Of a stretch of 64,000 nucleotides of DNA, positions 57,070 to 64,000 are shown in pieces. Source of the stretch: Pinus tabuliformis (Eukaryota > Streptophyta > Pinopsida > Pinales > Pinaceae). Made by a program: the position numbers and the translations under genes. A model generated the notes under the pieces. It was not told where the DNA came from, did no database searches, and saw nothing but the letters and a program-made list of their open reading frames with translations. Every line of letters begins with the position of its first letter. Position 1 is the first letter of the stretch. The stretch is from assembly GCA_031772625.1 (NCBI GenBank), contig CM062815.1:915956979-916020978 (forward strand), written 5' to 3'.

Positions 57070-58180
57070 TGATGTTATCACTCAAGTTGTTCCCCAAAAG
57101 TTGTGGAAAAGAGAATACGGCCGAGGTAACCACAGACCAATCTTTCAGATGCAGGTTCTAGCCAATCCGCATCCAGAGAGGGCTCTTTCTTTATGATTTA
57201 GCTTTATTTTGCTGTATGTTAGGCTAGTTATGAAGTACAAGGGTTTGTTTGATTTTTGGATGGTGACATTCAATATAACAGGGGTGTAAATATGAGAAGT
57301 TCAGTCCATTGGGCTAATGGAGTCTATGAAGATGAACTACTGGATATGGCTTCTTTGACAGAGGGAGTTACTGCAGAGTAAGGTAATCAACCATGAAACA
57401 ATTTGTAAGCTGGAATAAGGTGAGATGGGGTCAGGAGGTTAGGGGCAACTAAGAATCCTTCATCATGCTGCTAGAGGGAAAGTGGATGAATATTACCACG
57501 GAGCAGTTAAGAATTCCTTAGCTATATTCAAGGTGTAAGAACCAGGGGAAACAAGAGAAATTAAGAAAAATTAAGAATTCCTGCTTATGCTAATTCTAAA
57601 GAAAACATAAACAATAACAGGGATTAAAGACAAAGTACAGTTAAGCAAGTTCCAGGTTATTCTTTTTCCCTGTTATTTAGATTATGAACATAGATGATAT
57701 ATAAAAATGCAGAAACTGTAAAACATGAGTTTAAAAGACTTATTGATCCATGAAATAATTCGAGAATTCTACAACATAGTCCTCTGCCATCAATTCCATA
57801 ACCAGAGAGTTCAGCAACAACGCATTCCGACAACCTTTTATTCAGAAGAGTTTTCAGAGTTACAACTTAGTTCCAGAAATGTATCACCAACCCCTAATAC
57901 TTTTCTTGGGGAGGTATTTATACAAAAATGTTTACAAAATATCTCCATGAGATAATATCTAGCAATAACTTCTTCTACCTACTCTACATGAGAAGTAAAT
58001 GATCTTGGGAACAGGAAGAAATAAATGCAGAGGTGAATGCTACTGTGATGGCCGCTGAATTGATAAGATGCGTTGACTGTTTTCTCGGTGAGTCGGCCGA
58101 TGGATGCTTCACTGACATTCCGCGCGGCTGGATTTGCTTTCTCAGGTGTTTTTAAGTTTGCTTTAATAGACCGCTGCGCA
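57070..58180 (-). repeat. LTR between element H and the K aORF
   Basis: The left edge (tgatgttatc, 57070) is fixed by the primer site of H. The minus-strand TATA box (tatttata on +, 57915-57922) marks U3/R. The right edge is less sure: gaccgctgcgca ends near 58180, and a purine-rich minus-strand stretch (GAAGAAAGGAGCAGA, 58192-58206) lies just beyond, like the polypurine tract of an element on the right. No second copy is in the window, so length cannot be confirmed. Confidence 0.65.
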
Positions 58181-58191
58181 GCGTGATTATT

Positions 58192-58206
58192 ATCTGCTCC
58201 TTTCTT
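58192..58206 (-). other. Candidate polypurine tract for element K
   Basis: The minus strand reads GAAGAAAGGAGCAGA about 11 bases before the presumed LTR edge. It follows the end of the K aORF by about 50 bases, where a polypurine tract would be expected. Confidence 0.45.
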
Positions 58207-58865
58207 CACTTTATCACATCTGTTATGTTCTGGAAAACAATCAAAGGTTTGAAATCTACTTACAAGATTTCCAACATGCTTTGCCACCACTGTTCTTCTA
58301 GCAACTGATGTCTTTGCAGCTTTATCAATGTCTCATTAGCGTCTGTGTACTTGTAGAAGTTAGGCTGGGCTGTAAAAAGATGTTGTACTTCATGTTCAAT
58401 ATAAAATAGATTTTCCAAGTTGCTGTAAAGAGATTGGCTAGATGGAAGGGTCTTCTCTGCTGGAGTACTTGATGATGATGCATTTTGTTGATCAGCAACA
58501 TATTTATTCAATCTGATTTGGTACTCAGCTTGTCTCAATAGGAATTGATTACTTCCCACCAGGCTGGGCAAGCCCCTTTCCTGCAAAACTACAAATTTTT
58601 CTACAAAAGAATTTATCTCTACTTGCATGTCTTGGCTCTTCCACTCCAAATTCTGCATCAGGGTTCTCATGGTCAGGACTCTTTTGATTGTTAGGATGGT
58701 GCCTATCCTATCTCTGATTTCTAATGCTACTAGTTCTTCCTTGGTTTTAGTGTTCAAAAAATGGATTAGCCTGTTGGTCTGTTTAGGCTTATGTCCTCAT
58801 AAATTTTTCGCCCTTTGGATTTCCACTTGGGCTGCTGCTATCAAGTCAATCTGTTCATATATAAT

Positions 58866-59825
58866 TTAAATGGATCTCCAGATATTGTTAATGGATTCAC
58901 TGATGTTGGCCCACAAAATGCCCCTGATTTCTCCCAGAGGCTTGTCTAAAGAGAGGTCCTTTTCCAATGCCTTTACTTTATTCTCTAATGCCTTCACCTC
59001 TCTTGTTTTTTCTGACACAGTCATTTTAGATTTATCATAACTTACTTCCAACGTAGCCAATTTCTCTTTAGCCTCTTTTAATTCTGATACTTGGAGCTTT
59101 AAATCTTCCGTAGCCTTTATCAATTCCTCAGTGGTCATGGTAGTGCTACTGCCTGCTGCTGTTGTTGTTGAAGTACCTGCTGTTGATGCCGGGATAGAGG
59201 GAGGGACTGCTGTTGTAACTGTGGTAGGAGTAGTTGTAACTGTTGGAGCTGTTTGAGATGGCTGGGAGGTCGACACTCCCTGCTTTTCCTGTAATGCCTT
59301 CTCCAATTCCTGCTCTGTCTCATTTAGCCTTTGATTCATTTTTATTAGCAAATCCATCATGTCTTCTTCTGCTTTTTCTTGCACAACCTCTGTGGTTTGT
59401 GGATGCATAGTAATTGGCAGCTTCAATTGTTTCTTGAGGGTAGCTATGTCATCCTCCTTTTTCTTCATTAATGCTTTTATTCCCTTGGCATCCTTGGGAT
59501 CATGTCCCAGCTCAATGATAATTTCTTCTAAGGACTTTATCCGGTTGTCCTTGGCCAAAGAAGATGCCTTTTCCAAATCTAGTTGGGCAGATGTGTTGTT
59601 CAATGAATTCTGCAATTGTTGAGCTAGCATTGCTTTGTCTGCCAATGTGGAGTAGACCATCTCTCCAGTTTTCTTGTGCAACTCAATCTGGTCCATAGGG
59701 TGAATGTCTTTGGCAAGAGCCTCCAGATTTGTTCTTATGTAATCAGCTGCTGACTGTGGCTGTTGCACTTTAGGCTTGAAGTGACTCAAGATCATCCTTC
59801 CTTCCTTAATGTCATATGCAGACAT
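58866..59825 (-). CDS. Coiled-coil segment of the K aORF
   Basis: A 319-residue open stretch. Residues about 1-60 are soluble helical sequence (MSAYDIKEGRMILSHFKPKV). Residues 70-190 are heptad-rich with AQQLQNSLNNTSAQLDLEKA and RLNETEQELEKALQEK. Residues 190-225 are a low-complexity Thr/Ala/Ser/Pro linker. Residues 230-300 form a second heptad stretch (KLATLEVSYDKSKMTVSEKT, KALENKVKALEKDLSLDK). No membrane segment is seen. A structural or oligomerising role is plausible, but function is unknown. Confidence 0.6.
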   Translation of the reverse strand: MSAYDIKEGRMILSHFKPKVQQPQSAADYIRTNLEALAKDIHPMDQIELHKKTGEMVYSTLADKAMLAQQLQNSLNNTSAQLDLEKASSLAKDNRIKSLEEIIIELGHDPKDAKGIKALMKKKEDDIATLKKQLKLPITMHPQTTEVVQEKAEEDMMDLLIKMNQRLNETEQELEKALQEKQGVSTSQPSQTAPTVTTTPTTVTTAVPPSIPASTAGTSTTTAAGSSTTMTTEELIKATEDLKLQVSELKEAKEKLATLEVSYDKSKMTVSEKTREVKALENKVKALEKDLSLDKPLGEIRGILWANISESINNIWRSI

Positions 59826-61178
59826 TAATATTTGCTATTTGGCGGGGGTCATCTTGAGAAACTGATCATAAAGTTGTAGTATTATTGTCTCATTCTTTGC
59901 CTTGATGTTCATGAATGTTCTCTTAAAATCTGAACCTTGCTTGCTTTGTGGCTTTGAGGAGGAAATTTCCACACTATGCTGTTTCTCCAATTCCTGCCTA
60001 TGAGAACTGGTGGATGTCTCTACCACTGGAGATGTCTATGGGCTGGTTTCCCTCTCACTTCTTGGACTTTCTATGATCTCCTCTATAATTTCCTCTTCAG
60101 GTAGAGGATCTATCTTTTGTCTTTTCGCCCCTGATTGCTCTGCTGGCCCACTTACAGGTGTGATCTCTTCTCGGTCCCTTTTTCTGCCATTTTCCTCATT
60201 TAAAGGAGTCTGCAATGCTGGTACCTCTGGTGCTTTGGTCTGGGCAGGAGGGATTTTCTCTTGGCCTTGTTGTTTTTATGATGTTGGCTGATCTGTCATT
60301 ATGTGCTGTTCTGAATCCAGCACTTCTTGGCCTTTAGACGCCCTTGCCGCTGGTGTAGTGCTTGCTTGGGCAGTTTGTTGTGAGGTTGCGGAAATTGATG
60401 TGCCCACTCCGGTTTGCTGAGGTACTTTGAAAACACCTGTTCAAAAGAGTCCAGGTCAAGAGTATTTTCGAGATTTTTCATTGCTTGTTTCATTTTTTCT
60501 TCCTCAGTAAGCTAATCTGTCAATGTGCCCTCTACCCACTCATCTTGATTAGCATACTGCTTTAATTCATGGATTCTACAATGATTATAGGCTGATAGCC
60601 TATTTTTTACCTTTCTATCACAGATGAGTCCATTTTGGTCATAGGGTATCCACCAAAAGCTCCTTTTTAATTTGAGTTGTTCACCCAATATCTTTTCAGC
60701 AGCTTTCCATCCTTCCTTTTTGTTAATGATGAAGGGGCCTAACTGGTTTCTTAATTTCAGTTGAGCCTTTTTCTTGGCAGCATAAAAATGAGTCAAATCT
60801 GAGCTAATAAATTGCTTGAAATATTCAAGAGAAAAGAGTCTCATAGGCACATATTTTGGCAGTTTATACGGGCACAACTCACAGCCATATATCCTGATCT
60901 CAGTGTGATTCTGGTAAAAGTACCAGTCACCTATTTTGTAGCTTTTGGAGAGCTGTAAAATTTTCTACATGTCACCAAAGAGTCTAGGAGGAGGAGTTCT
61001 CATCAGCAAAGAGGAGACTGGATGTATAAATAGGTCAATGAATTCACAGTAAGTGTAAGGAGAGCTATGGACTTGATGGAAGACCGAGGTCCAAAATATC
61101 ACAGACCTCCTTTCTCCTTTAGTATCCAATTTTCTGATAGGAAACTTAAAACTGTCTGTTTGATAATACAAAAACAGA

Positions 61179-61204
61179 TAATATATATATATATATATAT
61201 ATAT
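61179..61204. repeat. (AT)n microsatellite
   Basis: About 13 AT units. On the minus strand they fall inside the aORF of K as an alternating Tyr-Ile run, so slippage there alters the reading. Confidence 0.9.
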
Positions 61205-62454
61205 GATGTGTACTTGAAGACTCCCTCTCTTTCTAGACTCATGAATTGTTCATGGATTTTGTTGGTAATGAAGGTAGCAAAGTCAAACTTGACAGCAGGA
61301 GGATGTCCTGGAACAAATATGGACATCAGAGCTAAAATGGTCTCATCAACATACTCACTTGTTTTAAATCCCAAGACATAGGATATCATATCAATGATGA
61401 ATCTTCGAGCTTCATTGAACCAAACATGGTGAAAAGGAGGTGGCTCTCTGGACTGGCAATCTGGGCTCATGAATAACTTGGCAATTCAGCCTATTTCTGC
61501 AGTGGATAGTTTAGAGCCTTCATCCACCAAATGTCCCATAGTAAGTGGAGTCAGAGGCTGAGTAGGCTGGAAGTGTAGCATTTCATTGATTGAGTCAAGA
61601 GTTATATGGAAAAGGACAACTCTAGTTGGAGACATGACTGCTCTTTGAGTAGGCTCATAATTGGCACAGTACAGGCGAATGACATCTGGGAATACATTTA
61701 CTGAGGGGAGATAGTATCTGGGCAGATTGGATTTCCATATCCCAAAGAGATCAGTTTTGTTCAAGTGACTATTCCTGATTTCACAGAATGCTTGGAGATG
61801 GCTTTTGTCACCAATTAAGTCTTGTATTTGAAAATCCCTATCAGCTAAGGGCAACCACTCCATGTCCTTATGAGGTGCATTGAGGGGAGCAATGTTCACG
61901 ACAACTGGAGCTTCCATTGCTCAATTTCTTGTAATTTTTTAACTTGGAATTTAATATTTGTATCCAAATAGGTAAAATGACAACTCTCGGGCTCTTTTCC
62001 GGCAATTGCAGACCATAGTGAATTTGAACTTAGTTTGCTGGGAGAATTTTGCAGAGGAAAACGGAGTTTGAAGGATTTCTTGGTAAAAATGGGCAAAAAC
62101 AATGGTTCTGGTGCGTATGTTTAGAGGCAGCACGGTGTTTTTTATTTCAAATTTAGGTTCTTCGAGCAATTTTGTAGAGAAAACTAGAAAAATGGGGTTT
62201 GGGGACGAAATTCGGGTAAATACCTATTTTAGTGAGCGCCCTGTGCGAAATGCAGGTCGCAGGATGAGCTGGAAGACCGGGCTGCAGGCTTGGTTTTGCC
62301 TGGTAGCGGACTGTGTGATTTAAACACCAGTTTGAATGTAAATGACATGCACAGGTAGCACAGAGGAAATAAACAAAAATGAGCGAAAATGGCATTTTCA
62401 TGCCTTTTTTAACAAAAAATTGATTTTGGTGGGTTTTGGCGCGTTTCGGTCGGG

Positions 62455-62523
62455 TGACGTCAGCGTGACATAGTGATTTGTTGTGTAGTGGGGTGATGTG
62501 GTGCTGACGTGGTTGTGACGTCA
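62455..62523. promoter_or_regulatory. Cluster of TGACGTCA / TGACGT motifs (bZIP-type)
   Basis: Two perfect palindromes TGACGTCA (62455-62462 and 62516-62523) and a TGACGTGG (62505-62512) occur in under 70 bases, with further tgac/gtca half-sites to 62546. TGACG pairs are known plant bZIP (TGA-factor) sites and occur in pathogen and retroelement promoters. They lie about 540-610 bases upstream of the start of the K aORF. Promoter function is inference. Confidence 0.5.
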
Positions 62524-62836
62524 GCGGATGACACAAGGGTGATGTCAGCAGGGAGGCAGTAGGGCGGTAAGCGGTTTGGCCCCCCACAGCCTTTGGGTAA
62601 TGGTGGTATTGAAGGGGGGGTAGCGAGCAGTGCGGGAGACTGCCACCGGTCCTAGGGTATGACAGAAAAACCACCATTCCCTGGGTGCTATAGATCGACA
62701 TAAAAGGGCACGCGATATTTCTGCGGGCCGTCGGATCTACGGGCTATGATCTGACGGCTGGCGGCGAACGAAACTGGCAGAGGGCTACGGCGTGGGACCT
62801 GCGTGATAAAACAATGAATTTATAATGTTTTTGTGG

Positions 62837-62899
62837 GGTATTTGTTAATGTGTTTGGGCGGGTTTGGTTATTTCTTTAACCAAATGTTAAACAAATACC
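62837..62899. repeat. Nested inverted repeat
   Basis: An outer 10-bp stem, ggtatttgtt (62837-62846) with aacaaatacc (62890-62899), encloses an inner 8-bp stem, tttggtta (62863-62870) with taaccaaa (62877-62884). Confidence 0.65.
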
Positions 62900-63004
62900 A
62901 TTGTTTGTGTATGCGGAGGGCTATTAATGGCCCCGGATGAGCCATCAATCCCGATAAAACGTTAATATATGGCTATAATTGCCGGGGGTCAGGATATTTA
63001 AACT

Positions 63005-63290
63005 TTAAGAGAGAGATTTTTCGGCGAAAATCACATGGAAAATCATTTGTTGATGCGTTTCGAACCAACAAGTGTGGTTCATCGTCAGCACAAGTTGAAG
63101 AAACAGATCCAACTAAGCAAGTTAAATAGGCAGAACAGAGACTCCTGACCAACGGCTAGTTTTACTCAAGGACCAGGGTCAAAAATATTTTAGGACCAAA
63201 ATATAAATTGAAGGGTATTTGTTTTACATAAGTTTAATAAAAATTATTAGAAATTAGTTAAATAAAGGACCCTAAAAACAATATAAATAG
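63005..63290 (+). repeat. Left inverted arm of element L
   Basis: Begins ttaagagagagatttttcgg and ends aatataaata; pairs with 63579-63864. Confidence 0.85.
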
Positions 63291-63578
63291 TCTTTTAGGT
63301 CCTTTGTGTTGATTTGTTTTTTATTATTTTTATTATTTTATTTACTATTTTATTATTATTATTATTATTTTTATGTTTTTCGCTACAACTAGTTTTTAAT
63401 TTTTAATTTCCAATTTATTGTTCATTTATCTATTTACTTGTTTTATTTTGAATATTTTTAACTATTTTTCCTAACTAACTTCCCCCCCCCCCCCCCCTTT
63501 TTTGACCTTTGTTAATTCTTTTATTCATCTATTTATTATTATTCCTAATTTTAATAGTATTTTAAATAATATTAGTTT

Positions 63579-63864
63579 ATATTTATATTGTTTTTAGGGT
63601 CCTTTATTTAACTAATTTCTAATAATTTTTATTAAACTTATGTAAAACAAATACCCTTCAATTTATATTTTGGTCCTAAAATATTTTTGACCCTGGTCCT
63701 TGAGTCAAACTAGCCATTGGTCAGGAGTCTCTGTTCTGCCTATTTAACTTGCTTAGCTGGATCTGTTTCTTCAACTTGTCCTAACGATGAACCACACTTG
63801 TTGGTTCGAAACGCGTCGACAAATGATTTTCCATGTGATTTTCGCCGAAAAATCTCTCTCTTAA
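63579..63864 (-). repeat. Right inverted arm of element L
   Basis: Reverse complement of the left arm with about seven differences and at most one indel. A + strand open stretch starting near 63717 lies mostly within this arm and is not a gene. Confidence 0.85.
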
Positions 63865-64000
63865 TTGATATGGATCACAGAAGCCTGAACTCTATTATAT
63901 TTAAACTTTTTTGGGGTTTTTATTCATTTTATATAATACGGGGCATGGCGGAAAATGTTATGTAGGATTTATAATATAATGTTAATATGTTAATATGGGA
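63865..64000. other. Tail of the window, AT-rich
   Basis: No feature seen beyond short ttaatat repeats at the very end. Confidence 0.5.

Larger units (their letters stand above)
58260..61917 (-). pseudogene. Element K additional ORF (aORF) with coiled coil
   Basis: This long minus-strand coding region is in several open pieces. The first (61486-61917) starts MEAPVVVNIAPLNAPHKDME and has NLPRYYLPSVNVFPDVIRLY. The next (about 61099-61470) has FNEARRFIIDMISYVLGFKT and VPGHPPAVKFDFATFITNKI. Pieces at 60512-60877 and 60299-60493 are Lys-rich. 58866-59825 (319 residues) is mostly coiled coil, split by a Thr/Ala/Pro linker near residues 190-225. 58260-58757 ends with helical sequence. No enzyme motif. 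It lies where an aORF would sit, before the polypurine tract and 3' LTR. A weak TRVVLFHITLDSINEMLHFQ phrase parallels the F and C aORFs. A few breaks are present. Confidence 0.6.
61918..63004. other. Non-coding region upstream of the K aORF, GC-rich in its middle
   Basis: A minus-strand open stretch at 62153-62701 (182 codons) shows no domain and is rich in His, Pro, Thr and Cys; I treat it as chance. The middle (62430-62800) is richer in CG and CpG than the rest of the window. It holds TGACGTCA motifs, an inverted repeat at 62837-62899, and no retroelement protein. Confidence 0.5.
63005..63864. mobile_element. Element L: 860-bp hairpin element with 286-bp inverted arms
   Basis: Left arm 63005-63290 and right arm about 63579-63864 are inverted copies with about seven mismatches. 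The centre (63291-63578) is AT-rich with an ATT run and about 16 C residues near 63482-63497. There is no coding on either strand. Outer ends read ttaagagagag and ctctctcttaa, so flanking ttaa, or a ta target repeat inside it, brackets both sides. This fits a non-autonomous DNA transposon (long-inverted-repeat MITE or foldback element), with TTAA pointing to piggyBac-like or TA to Tc1/mariner-like mobilisation; nine-base Mutator-type target repeats are not present. Arms about 97-98% alike suggest a young insertion. Confidence 0.75.

Noticed and set aside
58258-58263. GTAAGT on the minus strand at the end of the K aORF, as a splice donor
   Set aside because: A 6-base match is expected by chance in a window this size and no matching acceptor can be argued.
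62153-62701. Minus-strand 182-codon open stretch
   Set aside because: GC-rich composition favours long chance frames; no domain, no typical start context, and it overlaps the TGACGTCA cluster.
63005-63864. Mutator-like element because of the long inverted arms
   Set aside because: The nine bases flanking each side (aaactttaa and ttaattgat) are not a direct repeat.

Overview
The window reads as an intergenic stretch of a large, repeat-rich seed-plant genome. I found no convincing host gene, tRNA, rRNA or CRISPR. Almost every recognisable protein is from an LTR retrotransposon of plant Ty1/copia or Ty3/gypsy type, stacked by nested insertion, with LTR pairs that differ by roughly 5-12% by eye. 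Old, poorly purged nests of this kind are typical of gymnosperms, so a conifer-like genome is my best guess. That is inference, and species assignment is not possible from this sequence alone.

Positions 1-43239 look like one minus-strand Athila/Tat-type gypsy element (F). Its 5' LTR is at 41234-43239 and the end of its 3' LTR is at 1-110. Its gag-pol lies at 35560-41050. A non-coding spacer follows, then an additional ORF (aORF) split between 11831-9979 and 673-111. Two insertions opened F. The first is a copia element (B, 674-9978), which itself received a coding-poor LTR element (I, about 5224-9465). The second is a large minus-strand gypsy-like element (C, 12941-33582) with gag, protease and an aORF but no reverse transcriptase or integrase that I can find. 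C in turn holds a short-LTR, gag-only element (D, 15669-20032, perfect 5-bp target repeats) inside its aORF, and a chromovirus (E, 22785-30363) inside its protease.

Positions 43240-48240 hold a decayed minus-strand element (J): a 3' non-coding region with degenerate repeats related to those inside element I, then a gag/protease-like ORF with an in-frame minisatellite. Positions 49171-57069 hold Tat-type gypsy sequence with two RT-RNase H blocks in tandem, apparently from recombination between related copies. The right-hand copy (H) carries a second, archaeal-type RNase H between protease and RT, a tRNA-type primer site at 57051-57068 and an LTR at about 57070-58180. On the other side of that LTR is a long minus-strand aORF with a coiled-coil region (K, 58260-61917), then a GC-rich region with TGACGTCA motifs, then an 860-bp element with 286-bp inverted arms (63005-63864).

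The most unusual signals are these. (1) Four consecutive stem-loops at 35320-35502 share an inner stem and loop, but their outer stems differ and are each self-complementary. (2) Element C has a gag-protease-aORF layout with five zinc-knuckle-like motifs. (3) Similar aORFs recur in F and C, and possibly K, with promoter-like spacers upstream in F and K. (4) The RNase H order in H is unusual. (5) The hairpin element at the right end has nearly identical arms.
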